DNA of 64,000 bases from Guyanagaster necrorhizus (Eukaryota > Basidiomycota > Agaricomycetes > Agaricales > Physalacriaceae): NCBI RefSeq assembly GCF_019112545.1, contig NW_025064882.1, positions 2,286,971 to 2,350,970 on the forward strand, read 5' to 3'. Under the pieces are notes generated by a model. That model saw only the letters and a program-made list of their open reading frames with translations. It ran no database searches and was not told the DNA's origin. Below are positions 11,580 through 24,035 of the stretch, in pieces. The translations under genes were made by a program, and so were the position numbers. Each line of letters starts with the position of its first letter. Within the stretch, counting starts at the first letter, position 1.

Positions 11580-14500
11580 AAGGCATAAATTGAAACACTG
11601 ACATCTTGAACCATTCATTCCATCACAGCTCTGATTGACAGCAGCTGTATCGGGAGCTCGATAAACCAAACATTCATTCAAAAACATAAACTCCCAATAC
11701 GTATCACAGCAGCTCCTATCCTGGTATACAATGCTGACAGAACTAAAAATTAGGCCAGCTCAATTACTGAGTTTGTCAAACTCAGATTGACAATCGGAGA
11801 CCACTCAGAATGAATCGACCTAGCTGTCACTGACCTTGGTTCTAAGGAAGTCTTCCTTAGGCATGACTGGCTAATCTGCTACAATCCCCTGATCAACTGA
11901 AAAACTGGTCAGATCATGTTTGCCAGATGCTAATGCTGAAAAATCCTCTTTGAACTACTCGATGAAGACCTGGAGGACTGGTGGGATGAGAAAATAGAGG
12001 ATGGAGAAACTATCCTTGCTATCGATCTCCAACAGGAGATTCATATCCGAGCAATTCACTATGCCAATAATCTGGCCACCAAGGCCAGCGAGCAGCGAAG
12101 AGAGAAAACATTTGAGGAAATGGTGCCTGACTGGGCATGGGATTTCAAAGACCTATTCGAAAAAGAGAGCTTCGATGAGCTATCAGAATCGAAGCCATGG
12201 AATCACGCCATTGAGCTTATCTCTAATGCAAATGCCAACTTAGACTGCAAGACCTATCCACTCAGTAATCTTGAACAGCAGGAGCTCGACAAGTTTCTTG
12301 ATGAAAACCTGGCAAGTGGTCGAATTCGACTATCAAAATCCCCTATAGCATCCTCCTTCTTTTTTGTCAAGAAGAAGGATGGGAAGCTCTGGCCAGTCTA
12401 GGATTATTGGTGGCTTAACAAGATGATCATCAAGAACCAATATCTCCTTCTTTTGATCTCGGAGCTAATGGATAAGCTCTGGAATGCGAAATATTACTCT
12501 AAACTCGACGTACGATGGAGATATAACAATGTCAGGATTAAAGAGAGAGATAAGTGGAAAGCAGCATTCTGGACTAACCAAAGACTCTTTGAGCCCACAG
12601 TTATGTTTTTCAGACTCACCAACTTGTCTGCAACCTTTCAATGGATGATGAACAACATTTTTAAAGACCTCATCACCATAGAGAAGGTCACCATCTATCT
12701 CGATGATATCCTAATCATGTCAAAAACAATAGAAGAGCACCAGTGACTAATACAACAAGTTCTAACCCTTATGAGGAAGCACAAACTATTTCTCAAAGCA
12801 GAGAAATGCAAGTTCAAAGTACTTAAAACTGAATACCTTAGAGTAATCATCAGTGAGGGGAGCATTAGAATGGATCCCATCAAGGTGGCAGGGGTTACCA
12901 AATAGCCAGAACCATTAAGAAAAAGGGAACTCCAGTCCTTTCTTGGATTTACCAATTTCTATCGACAATTTATCTGAGATTACAGTAAGATTATCTGCTC
13001 CATGACTCAATTAACAGGCAATGCCCCATGAGGATGGGGACATTCTCAGCAGACTGCTTTTAACGATCTAAAAAGGCAACTCGCTGAAGATATAGTACTT
13101 GCAATCTCTACTCAGAACGGCAAATTCTGAGTTGAAGCAGATTCTAGCAAAGGAGCAGTTGGGGCCATACTCTCTCAAGAACAGGACAGGAAGTAGAGAC
13201 CAGTCGCCTTCCTCTCAAAGGTATTATCCATTATAGAATGGAATTATGAGATCTATGACAAGGAGTTACTCACAATAATGCTGGCTCTAGAAGAATGGTG
13301 GCATTATCTGATTAGCACAACAAAGGTTTTCAAAATCTGGATGGATCACTAAAACCTCCAGTACTTCTGACAGCCATAAAAACTCAATCAAAGACAGGCC
13401 AGATAGGTAACCGAGCTGAGCCAATACCAATACACTCTCTATCATAAAGCAGGAACAGCCAATAAAAAGGCCAATCTGCTGAGCCGATAGGCTGATCATG
13501 ACCAGGGTGGAACAGATAATGAAGGAGTCATCATGCTCTGACCAGAGCATTTCCATACTATGATCATGCCAACTAAGGAGAAAATACATGAACAGATCAA
13601 AAGCTTGATCAGAGATAGCCATAAATAGGACCAAAGAGTTACACCATCCCTTAACCACAAATAAGAGATAACAAAGGATGGAGGACTGATCTACTATGAT
13701 GGGAGAATTTACATTCCTTGAGATCAAGGACTACGAGAGGAGATCATCGCACTTCATTATGATCATCAGATGGCAGGACATCCTGGCATTGCCAAAACTA
13801 AAGAACTGATACTCCAGGAATATTGGTGGCCCAAAATGACTACCGATGTTATCAAATATATCCAGGCATGTGAAACCTATCAACGGAGAAAATCATCAAC
13901 CCAAGCCTGAGCAGTATCATTACACCTGAACAAAATTCCCTCGAACCTGTGGACACACATTTCCATTGACATGATCATCAGACTACCGGAATACAATAGA
14001 TACAATGCAATCTTAGTGATCGTAGACTGCTTCTCAAAGGCAATCATTCTGACTGTCTGTTTGACAGAGTTGATATTGGAGGGATAGGCTAAAATCTTGC
14101 ATGATGAAGTCTACACCAAGTATAGGATGCTGCAGGTTGTAATATCAGACTGAGGGCCTCAATTCATCTCTAAATTTTTAGATGACTTGTACCGGCTCCT
14201 AAAGATCAAATGAAATGCATCCACTGCATATCATCCACAGACTGACAGCTAAACTGAATGCGCAAACTAGGAGATGGAAAAATACCTACGAATGTTCATC
14301 AATTACCGACAGGATGACTGGATAGAGTGGTTGGCTCTAGCAGCCTTTCAGCACAATAATCACATCCACTCTGCAACCAGGAAAACCCTATTCTTTATGA
14401 ACTATGGGAGACACCCACATGTTTTTCAAACAGAACAGCACTATGTCAAAATCCCAGCATCATCAGACTTTGCTTCAACTATAACAAAGATTCATGAAGA

Positions 14501-15024
14501 AACAAAACAGATACTAGAAAAGGCTGCTAACATCATGAAAACTCAATATGACAAACATTGCTGTCCTATCCATAAATATCATATCTATGACAAAGTCTGG
14601 TTAGATACAACACACCTCCATCTCCCCTGCCCCAAATGCAAACTCTCAGATAAATGCACTGGACCCTTTGAAATACTTGCCAAAGTAGGCCAAAGTGCCT
14701 ATAAACTCTAACTCCCCAAGATGTGGAAGATCCACAATATTTTCAATGAAACACTACTAACTCCCTATGTTGCACCAGCCTTTCCAAACTAAGAACATCC
14801 TCTACCACTGCCTCCAGACATCATTGATGATGAGGAGCACTATAAAATTGACCAAGTCCTACACCATAAATTATGAAAAATAAAGGCAAAAGGCAGTGAA
14901 ACAACAATAACAGTTGACTATCTGGTTAGTTGGAAAGACTACAGCCCAGAATCTAACCAGTGGGTAAATGAAAAACACATGAATGCTGATGATGCCATAT
15001 ATGACTATAAAATATCCCTTAATT
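11580..15024 (+). pseudogene. Gypsy-1 pol: protease, RT, RNase H, integrase, chromodomain
   Basis: Retropepsin-like ALIDS block near 11630; reverse transcriptase near 12240-12960 with SFFFVKKKDGK and the active site YLDD (12696-12707); RNase H near 13110-13500 with VEADSSKGAVGA; integrase with an H-H-C-C-like start near 13755 and the core blocks IDMIIRLP, VIVDCFSKA, GPQFISKF and AYHPQTDS; and a chromodomain at 14827-15024 (YKIDQVLHHK, DYLVSWKDYSPESNQWV). Stops replace tryptophan, glutamine or arginine codons throughout. The 145-codon run at 14274-14711 is the longest open stretch. Confidence 0.9.
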
Positions 15025-15059
15025 AAGCCATCAGGACAATAGTCTTAAGAAGGGAGTAA

Positions 15060-15528
15060 TGTTATGATTTTCCATTCTTTTTCAACTTGTTTTCTTTATT
15101 TAACCCCTATTTCGACTTAATCAGAGCATCTAGTCCAGCGCTTAGCACCGTGGGGAATAAAACTTAGTCATCACAAATAGCTAGACTACTATTCTCTAAG
15201 AAACCCATAGTGATGCATGATGAACACAATCGCCCTTTTATATATGGTAACGATACCCAAGAGCCAACAATATAAAATGACAAAGACTCTATAATAGTAC
15301 CAAGTATTATCAGACCTCATGTACAGTATTTAAAGGAGCTCACTCTCGCTGGTATACCCCAGCTTCAAGCTAAAGTTTATACACATACCATTCTACTCTC
15401 GAGCCACTACTAAGGCCTTGTGACACATTGACCCGAAGACACAATCAGTGGACTCAGGTGATCCCTCAAAGTGCAAAGAGACATCTGTTTATCACATGTT
15501 TAGGTTCATATGATGCTTGAGTCTAACA
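15060..15528 (+). repeat. Gypsy-1 3' LTR
   Basis: 469 bp, preceded by the purine tract AAGAAGGGAG and ending GTCTAACA, followed by the ATCTC duplication. Carries AGCTTCAAGCTAA, the exact partner of the primer site at 7803-7815. Confidence 0.93.
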
Positions 15529-15533
15529 ATCTC

Positions 15534-18500
15534 AGACACTTGCAGCTGGAGTCTCTCAAACTCACAGATATTGCAACCCAGAATGCAAGGCATGTGATAA
15601 GACCCAGCACACAACAGAGAATTGCTATTGGTCTAGTAGTAGAAAGAAGAATTAATTTTCTTCTAATTTCAGCTGACCTTGATATGCAAACCAGGCCACT
15701 ATGAATAACATCACTGATACCACTAGGCATTTTGTTTTTGCTGCATATATGACTACTGTTGAAGTCAATTGAGATGAAGATGTTCTTGTAATCCAGGATG
15801 GTAGTATGGGTGAGAGGATATATGAATGGGATAGTACTCATTCATTCTGGTGATGAGACAAGCCTGATGATGATTCTGGATCTGCATCAAGTGCTGAATC
15901 CTTGAAATAGAGTTCTACTTTTGGAAGAAAGACAGAATCCTTCACTGACTACTCAGAAATGGAGGATGAAACAGATGACAAGATGCCACTCCTGAAGCTG
16001 GTTGATTCTGATGAGGACAGAGACAAAGCTGAAGTGATGGGACAGTCCACCTGTGAAGCAAACCCTGCTGGAATAGAGCTGGTTGACTCTAATAAAGATG
16101 AGGATAAAGCCAAAGAGATAGGGCAGTTCACTTGTGAAGCAGACCCTGCTGGAACAGTCTTTGTGACCACCACATTTGAAGGGCATACTCTATCTGTAAC
16201 ATTGATCTTTATAGACTCTGATGCTAGTGACTACTTCTTTTGCAACTGTGAAGACTTTATTGAGTACACACCAGTGACATTCCATATAGATTCATCTGCT
16301 GTTAGAGAGAAAGAGACTTTTGAGATATTTGGCCAAGGAATCACAATGAAGACATTAAGGCTTGATGAGAAGGATATTAGGCTAATCTTCAAGAATGCAT
16401 TACACTCACCATCATTAGCAGCCAATCTCATTTCTATAAGTGCCCTAGATAAGGCTGAGCTATCAACCATGTTCTCTAATGGTTGTGCTGTTGTCTGCAA
16501 TGAGTCTGGCAAAGAAAATTTTGCAGGACAAGGCTCTGACAGCATGTATGTTCTGAATGCTGCACCTACATCACAAGCCATGTCTTCACAATCATCTCCT
16601 ACTTCACTATGCAACTGGCATCATTGTTTCATTCATATGAGTCCTAAAAAAATTGAAGAGATGACATTAAAGGAACTTATAGATAGGTTAGACATCATCT
16701 CTGATTCTCTCTATAGCAGATGTGAGGATTGTATCCTTGCATGATATGCTCAGCATCCATACAATGAACCAATGAACCCTAATGTTGATCCTCTAGAGTT
16801 GGTGGCATCAGACTTGTAGAGACTATTTTGAACTGTCTCTCCTAGCAGAAAGACCTATATAATAATTTTCATGGATAGCAGGACATCTTTCAAAGCAGGG
16901 GAGTTTCTGGCAGACAAAGCAGATGATATGACTGTGGTTGTATTTGATAGATACAGGTCATGGCTGAGATTCAGACTAGATGAAAAATCAAGTGATTATG
17001 AGTCAACTGGGCTTTTGCAGGGGAAAAGTGGGCCTAGTACTGTAATAAGCATGACATCTTGCTTGAATTGATAGCACTCTATTCCTCAGCACAGAACTGG
17101 CTGACTGAGCATGCACTGCATGCAATAATGGAAGACACACAAGCTCTTCTGAGTGATTCTGAGCTTGCTGATCATTACTAGATAGAGACAGTATCTATGT
17201 CTATCTTTACATGGAACTTGGCTTCATCAAGTCATCACTTCAGAGTGGTACCAGCAGAGGCATTCCCAAAGCATCATCAGGATGTTTTATTCCTTTGTGT
17301 ATTTGGATTGATCTGCTGGATGAAGAAACCCATATCTGATGGCATTTTAGTGAATGGTGGAAGCAAATTAGATGATTGCTCAAAGAAATACATATTTTTA
17401 GGCTATGCAGGATCCAACTACCATGTACTTGATAAATTGAGCTGAGTGTTTGTGTCTCATGATGTCATTTTTGATGAGAGTCCTGCTCACTGAACTATGA
17501 GTGTGGAGGAGACAGAGGATGAACCTCCACTCAATACTTTGGCCATTCTATCTTTCTTGTCTTTTATGACTACTCCACAAACTAAACTTATGCCTACCAA
17601 CTCTCCATCAGTCAACATGCTTGACATGTCCTAGTGCTGATGTTATTGAATCCCTGTTGTCTGAACAATGTGAAGCTGAGGCTTGTGCAAGTAGAAATGA
17701 CTGGACAACAAATAGTAAACAATCACATGCATCTATGGCTTCTAGCAACTTATCTGACTCATACATTCTATGAAACTACTAAGATATGCTATGTATTGAT
17801 GAAGAATGTTAGAAAACAGCAGGAGAAAGTGTGCAAACTCATCCATATCATCTATAGAACTATGCAGGAGGATCATGACTGGTTCAAAACACTTGAAAAA
17901 ATGTATGAGGATCTTGGTTACTATGCCTCAAAGACAGATCCTTGTATCAGGACAATTGGCCAGCCTGGTGGTGAGTATAATATCATGGATACTTACACTG
18001 ACAATGTATGGGAAGCATCATTGAGTGCACAAGAGGCTAATCAATGCAAGAAGAAACTAAAAGAGAAGTGAGAGCTTACAGATATAGAGGAGAATTGCTA
18101 CTTTTTAGAGATGAAGATTGACTAAGACTTTGAGACTGGCACTATCATATTTTCACAGCATCTATACTGAGAGAATGTCTTTTTATATTTCAACCTCAGA
18201 CACTTATAACTACAATCTACATCATTATCCATTAGCATAGTGCTTGATACCTCACAGTCACCAACAATGCAGGTAGAGAAAGATGAGATAGAGTATTACC
18301 CATATTGACAACTATTGGGTCACATCATGTGAGGACAACTAGTGACCCAGCCAGACCTATGTTTCTCTGTGAGCTTACTCACTCACTTCCAGTCTAACTC
18401 TGAGTTAGAACATTGGAAGATATTGCTACATGTCCTTGGATATGTCAAGGGAACTATAGATCTCAGTATCATTTTCTCATGTAATTAACTCTTAACTCCT

Positions 18501-18963
18501 GTTGAATTTGTAGATGCAGACTATAATGGTGGTTGCAATACTGCTCATTCAATTTCAGGCTACATGTTCACTATGGTGGGCAGACCAATTTGTTGAAGTT
18601 TTAAGCATCAAGCCACTGTTGCTCTGTCCACTGTCAAGGCCAAATATGTTTCACTTACTCATGCAGCACAACAGATGATATGGATCCTGTTATGAATAGA
18701 TGAAGTTGAGCTTTCTCAGCTCTGATCTGGTGTCCTGTATTGTGACAATTAGAGGGCTGTTGTGCTGACAACCAATATATGATCTCACCAAAAAGTCAAA
18801 CACATCCACATCTATGAACATTTTATCTGAGAACTGATCAAGAATGGGAAGCTTCAGGTCAATTTTATTTATAGAAATATCAATCCTGCAGACATGTTCA
18901 TCAAATCTCTATCTTGTAATACCTATCAAGGCTATCTCAATGCACTGAACATCATCCCAGTGG
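15534..18963 (+). pseudogene. Copia-1 gag C-terminus and pol remnants
   Basis: Resumes the gag frame with the CX2CX4HX4C knuckle (15584-15625). The 261-codon frame at 15959-16744 holds a protease-like IDSDAS (DSG in active enzymes) and the pre-integrase WHHCFIHMSP and CEDCILA blocks. Integrase remnants run to about 17500 (FMDSRTSFKAG, KKYIFLGYAG). The reverse transcriptase N-terminal half is missing, then HDWFKTLEKMYEDLGY and YTDN (17994-18005, YxDD in active enzymes) are seen. RNase H covers about 18420-18960 (VEFVDADYNG, ALSTVKAKYVSL, NPADMFIKSL). Confidence 0.85.
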
Positions 18964-18984
18964 ATTGATATAGATATAGAAGAG

Positions 18985-19225
18985 TATTGAAGGATATCTA
19001 TATATTATATCCTTATCTTACCTTTCAATTGTCTCCTTTTTACTTATCATATATACATTACTCCTGTCCTTATCTGATCACCTATATAGACTGGCTATAG
19101 ATATCTGGATACCTCAGTTGTTTCACCTACACTGTGTCTGACTGAGGTATGTATATCATTACTGTGCTCACTACTATATTACTCACATTTGTTTATAGAT
19201 CCTAACTTATATTCTTCTGTTAATA
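18985..19225 (+). repeat. Copia-1 3' LTR
   Basis: 241 bp, begins TATTGAAGG and ends GTTAATA, followed by AAAAG (19226-19230). It has lost the CpG sites present in the 5' LTR and lacks the 75-bp internal duplication. Confidence 0.85.
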
Positions 19226-19260
19226 AAAAGTGGTGATGACCTTATCAGCAATTTTTGCAG

Positions 19261-19367
19261 TTTTACTCATGGAACTCGACTCCGACGTGACACTCGACAC
19301 AGTGAAAAAGCGCCAGGATCTCATCAATGTCGTACATGAGCGGATAAGCCAGATGCCTGACGGATAG
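19261..19367 (+). pseudogene. Last exon of the split membrane-protein gene
   Basis: Follows the 3' splice site TTTTTGCAG (ends 19260) and continues the phase left open at 6200, giving LLMELDSDVTLDTV and a basic, charged C-terminus ending at TAG 19365-19367. Together with 5768-6074 and 6132-6200 this makes 160 codons without a stop. Before the insertion the intron would have been about 37 bp, short for this genome, so an alternative in which the exon boundary differs is possible. Confidence 0.5.
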
Positions 19368-19432
19368 CTCGGTCACGGTCCGGATCGGCCTTAAGGTACG
19401 TACAGATCCACTAAGCCTTCGTTCCAATCATC

Positions 19433-21581
19433 ATGTCAGACAGTTGGGCGTATCTTGAGGCATTTGCTTGTGCATGCCTTCTTTGGTTTTTATTCCGGAA
19501 ACTTATCAAGACATCCAAGTATCCTCTGCCTCCTGGACCGCCAGGTACGTACTACGCCGGAGGCTTTTCCAATGCACCTTGATTGTTGAGGCGATTTTTA
19601 GGAGAACCCATACTGGGACATCTACGTGTCATTCCAGTCGGTAATCCTGAACTACAGTACCGCGAATGGAGTCGACAATACGGTATGTTAGCCCAACTGC
19701 TTCATTTGCACCCGTCCTCTCATTGTCGCCGTTCTTGAATTCTTGCAGGAGATGTCCTCTCCTTCCATATTCTGGGTCAACCAATAATCGTCCTGAACAG
19801 CGTGAAAGCCGCTATCGACCTCCTAGACAAACGCGGTAGCAATTACTGTGACAGACCGGCCTTCCACTTGTTTGAGGAGTACTGCGTTATCCTTTAAGTG
19901 CATAAGTGCACGCACAATTAACTTTTTATCGCCTTTACAGGATGGGCTGGGAAGGAACTCTCACATTTTTGCGATGGGGACCTAGGTTCCAGCGGAATCG
20001 GAAACTCATACAGAGCTCTTTCACCAAGCGACAGATCGTCAAGTACCAAGAGCTCCAGACACGTGAGGCTCGTGTACTTGTTCGGAATCTTATACAAAGT
20101 CCAGAGGAGTATGACCGTCTCATTCGTCGTTTCGCTACTGCCATTATTATGGATATTGCTTTCGGCCACGAAATCAAGTCAGATGCTGATCCATTCATAC
20201 AAATAGCAGCAGACGCATCGTATGCTTTGGGCCATGGAGGCGCCCCAGCAGGAACGGCTGGTAAGCTCTTCTTTTAACCTTATTCACTCTGCTCAGATTT
20301 CCCTTATACTAGTTGATTTTTTCCCACTTCGTATGTAATCCCATGGAGAGACTCTACCGCTGAATCCGAATCAATTGCCATAGTCAGATACCTTCCAGAC
20401 AGTCTATCGTTTCTGTCCAATTCTCTCAAATTTGCCCGTGACTGGAAATGGGCTATCCGAAAAGTGCACGATATTCCATTCGCGGCTGTGGAGAGTCAGA
20501 TTGTCAGTTTTCAGTCGTCTCATTTGCGACTAGGATGCATGATTTTTTAGTAGAACGAAGGAAATGCCCGGCCGTCCATCACACAAAGCTTTCTTGAGCG
20601 TCTAGTCACTAACGCTGAGAAAGGCATCCGAGACGAGCTGAAACGCGAAGATGTCAAAGGTGCTGCGGGAGCTATCTATGCTGCTGGCCAAGACACGGTG
20701 AGTATCACATCCACGTCGATTCCTCGGTCGTACTCTTCTTCTAATCACTGATTCAGACGTGGTCTACTATTGTGGTCTTCCTCGTCAATATCATTTTCCA
20801 TCCTGAAATTGTAGCGAAGGCCCAGTCTGAACTCGACACCGTTGTCGGTCCCGATCGATTACCTACCTTTGACGACCGCCAAAATCTCCCATACATTGAT
20901 CGTATCGTACAAGAGACTTTTCGGTATGCTTCCCAGTCTAGCTCCGGGGACAAATCACAACCTGAAATCAGATCTTATCCTGTATCCCCCATTGGTGTCC
21001 CGCATAAGTCTCTGGAAGACGATGTATATCGTGACATGTTCATCCCCAAGGTAATCCGTGCCCCGAACGCTATATAAGAACTCCATCTGACGTGTGCTTC
21101 TAAGGGTTCTCTCGTCATCGCCAACGCTTATAGTATGTGCCACGACGAAACAATCTATAAGGATCATGAAATCTTCGACCCAGATCGCTACGCTCCGACC
21201 TCAGAGGGAGGTCATGGAGAGCCATTTCCGCTTGGCCAATTCGGGTTTGGTAGGAGGCAGGTATCTCTGTTTGAGCCTTGATAGCTATGAATCAAACTTG
21301 GACGGTAGAATTTGCCCAGGAAGACATCTTGGAGACGCAAGCATTTTTATAGTCATAGCTACGATGCTTCATACCCTTGATATCAGCAGACGAGTCGATG
21401 CTAATGGGGAACTGATGAACCCTGAAGTCAAGCATACAGCGGGACTTACATGGTCAGTAGAGTGCGGTTGTGCATCTGCTTAAGCTCACTTCACTTTTTC
21501 AGTCACCCTGAGGTGTTTGAATGTAGTATTCGCGTTCGGTCTCGCCAGATGGAGGGACTGATTTATAATGCAACCTTGTAA
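19433..21581 (+). CDS. Cytochrome P450 (P450-1)
   Basis: Microsomal heme monooxygenase, probably acting on a secondary metabolite. Twelve exons give 514 residues: 19433-19544, 19602-19682, 19749-19878, 19941-20260, 20313-20330, 20384-20502, 20554-20697, 20757-20923, 20972-21050, 21105-21256, 21309-21452, 21503-21581. Seen in order: N-terminal membrane anchor (ACACLLWFLF), proline hinge PLPPGPPG, I-helix AAGQDTTWS, ExxR as ETFR, and the heme loop FGFGRR/ICPGRH with its cysteine. The intron inside the heme loop (21257-21308) must use a GC donor to keep the frame. One exon is only 18 nt. The frame is otherwise intact. Family number not assigned; substrate unknown. It lies right after the Copia-split gene, with 65 bp between. 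Confidence 0.93.
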
Positions 21582-24035
21582 GTTGTAATGTAGGGTGCAA
21601 TATTAACTCGAGATCCGTAGTGTTTCCCCCCGAAGGTCGTGGTATATCCAAATAAGAGGTACATGGATACGCATGAGCAGTGACCATTTCAAGAGACGTT
21701 AGGAATGATTTCCCAAGTATCTATAACAAGGAGAATTAGGACATAGCCTTCTCACAGGAAGAAAGGCGACTCCGAGGGAGGTTTAACCAAAATCACAGTG
21801 AAGTACTGTCGTTCGGTAAGTATGTGCCCTATCAACGCAACAATGATATTTCCCTGACGCTTCATGAACATGCCATTGGGAGTCTGAGAGCCTAGTCTAG
21901 GAGAATGATTTATAATTTTCTCTCCGTCGGGGGAACAGGAATACTGAGACGGTGGTGTGTCCGATGAGCATGAAATTTGGGACATCCTGCATAAGCGTCA
22001 CCACGGATGGTGGGTTCTAGGGAGACGGAAATCAAAAAAGACCTTTATTTTCAGCTCTCGGCGAAGACAGGAGATCTGCCAACTGAATTATCAAAAATTT
22101 CAGAGGATCCTGTTATGATATCAGCTTCAAGGGATCGAAGGTCGTGATTCTGCCTGACTAAGTGTTTGCCTTCAAATTTGCCTATATTTTTCTGTCAAGG
22201 ATAGCGGCGTGAGCCACCCACAGTAGCTTGCACTTCGATTCCGGGCGCGAAATAGAGTCAGAACTTGACCAAATAGTGGTTCGGTCGACATTATGGCATA
22301 ATGTCTATCGAGGCCAGAGCTGGGGATAGTGGGTCCCACGCCTACACAAAGGTGTCCGAAACCTAGTCATTTGTACGGGCGATTTATGGTAGAAGTTCCA
22401 ACGATCGTTCAGCAGTCGGAAAGGAGGCCCACAGTGCACACAAGGAAGCAGCCAATCCATCGAACGCACCAGCCCTCTTAATTCTAGCGTATGCTGATGG
22501 CTCTGGGGGGTAGTACCATAAGGAATTGTCAGATCCAATGATGGAACTTTGAAAGGCCAGGTAACAGTTGCCCCGTTAAAAAGGTTTCTTCAGTGGGGCA
22601 AAGATAGGAAATTTGGATGAAGATGGTGAAGGAGTTTTTCGGACTCGCATCGGACATATTCGGAGTGTCTTGGTGGCCATCATCATCCTGGTGTAAATGA
22701 CTTCACAACCTAACCTCCGCTTCTGTTACCAGTAAATCTTTGATTTTTCCGGCATCTTCGATAACTCCAAGCGGAACGACGGTTTTCGATGGTAATGCAT
22801 GCAGGTGGGACGATAAAGAGTAGTGAAAGACCCTTTTGGTAGACAGAGAGAATACCTCGTCGCAGCGATGGATCGAACGGTGCGCATGTCAGGACTATGC
22901 TAACGAGCTGCCGATTCTAGAAATAGGATGTCTCCGAACGAACAGGATTCACGCGGCTCTATGAAGAACGAGAAATGCACAAAGAACGGCAAAGTACCTC
23001 TTCCACAGCACCTTACAAACTTGCTTGTCTGCAAACCAAAATATGCGGAAACGACAGGATTATAGCGGCAGTTCGACGTCGTCGGAACAAGTCCGCGTGT
23101 TGCTGCATCATCGTCAAGAAGTCATTTACCAATACAACGGAATGAATCGGTCATCGAGAACCTCGCAGTCTCCAAGGACATTTTGTCGGCTCCTTAGCCT
23201 TTCTTGGACCACTCAAACAATCCGGCGACCGTATCCATGAGGCACTGTTAAAATTGGCTTCTCCAAGATATGCTTTGACGCCAAGCCAGGCGATGTAAAA
23301 AACGATGTATAAGCGGGCTCGTGAATCAAACTGTTGGTCAGCCAATGAAGGCGGATCACTCATGCCCTTTACTCCGATGGCGATAGCTACTTACCCCGTT
23401 CATGACGTCCAGATGCTCGTTGCCATTGTGTAACGTAAAGGCCAAACAAAATGGTAGTTAAGAGTCTGGACTCCAGACCTCAAAGACCAGCAGAAAATTT
23501 CAAGTCTTCTTTTCGTCTGACTCATCGCGTTAAGTTCTCCCTGAATCATCGTCATACCCCAGCAAAAGTTGCCTCGTGCATCTCACCGTGCTCTAAATCG
23601 AACGTTGTGACGACCATTTCGCACGAACTAACAGTCAGCGGTGCCGAGCGGCTACCCCCTGCCATGCAGTGCGTGTCGTTCGGACGTCCTAATGAAACGG
23701 CGCCTGAAACAGAGAAAATCTTGACTTCGGATTTGGCCTGCAGCAAAGCTCTTTGTCGTTCCTACTTTAGGAATGTCTGAGGCGCTGATTTAATCACCGT
23801 TATTTTTTTCTTCACAAATTTCAGATAGATTTATTCATCCCAAAATAGTTGCTACCTTGCATCACGGGCACATATGCATCCTGGATCCAGAAATGTTGCT
23901 ACGCTATTAATAGAAGAACTGGTCAGGACCCGTGATGCCGGTCATCTAGTAAGTTATAATGCCGGTTCCGTTCTCATACTTATCAAATCCAGCACTTATA
24001 GCCCTTCTCTTGAAGCGATCTTGCACACTCACACA
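21582..24035 (+). other. Gene-poor spacer, nothing convincing
   Basis: About 2.4 kb between P450-1 and P450-2 with normal CpG content. Frames up to about 110 codons (for instance 23451-23780) show no recognisable domain and no splice pattern that extends them. No retrotransposon similarity was noticed. Confidence 0.4.

Larger units (their letters stand above)
7333..15528 (+). mobile_element. Gypsy LTR retrotransposon with chromodomain (Gypsy-1)
   Basis: An 8196-bp element with two LTRs of exactly 469 bp (7333-7801, 15060-15528), target duplication ATCTC (7328-7332 and 15529-15533), a 13-nt self-complementary primer site (7803-7815), a leader frame with a transmembrane-like segment, gag with a zinc knuckle, and pol in the order protease, reverse transcriptase, RNase H, integrase, chromodomain. 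The purine tract AAGAAGGGAG precedes the 3' LTR. Many stops show that it is dead, but it keeps more CpG sites than Gypsy-A, -B and -D, so it may be the youngest of the four. The integrase-last order and chromodomain place it with chromoviruses. Confidence 0.95.
6208..19225 (+). mobile_element. Ty1/Copia LTR retrotransposon (Copia-1), dead, with a nested Gypsy element
   Basis: Bounded by LTRs at 6208-6526 and 18985-19225 and flanked by the 5-bp target duplication AAAAG (6203-6207 and 19226-19230). Order of domains follows Copia: gag with a CCHC knuckle, a protease-like region, integrase remnants, reverse transcriptase remnant, RNase H. The coding region is cut in gag by Gypsy-1 (7333-15528). 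Without that insertion the element would be about 4.8 kb. Numerous stops are consistent with TGG to TAG/TGA and CAG/CAA to TAG/TAA change, and the integrase to reverse transcriptase region is shortened by deletion, so it cannot move by itself. It sits inside an intron of a host gene. Confidence 0.93.

Noticed and set aside
15959..16744. 261-codon frame as a host gene
   Set aside because: It holds Copia protease-like and pre-integrase motifs and lies between gag and integrase of Copia-1.
23451..23780. 110-codon frame upstream of P450-2
   Set aside because: No recognisable motif, no extension by splicing, and an equally long frame runs on the other strand.
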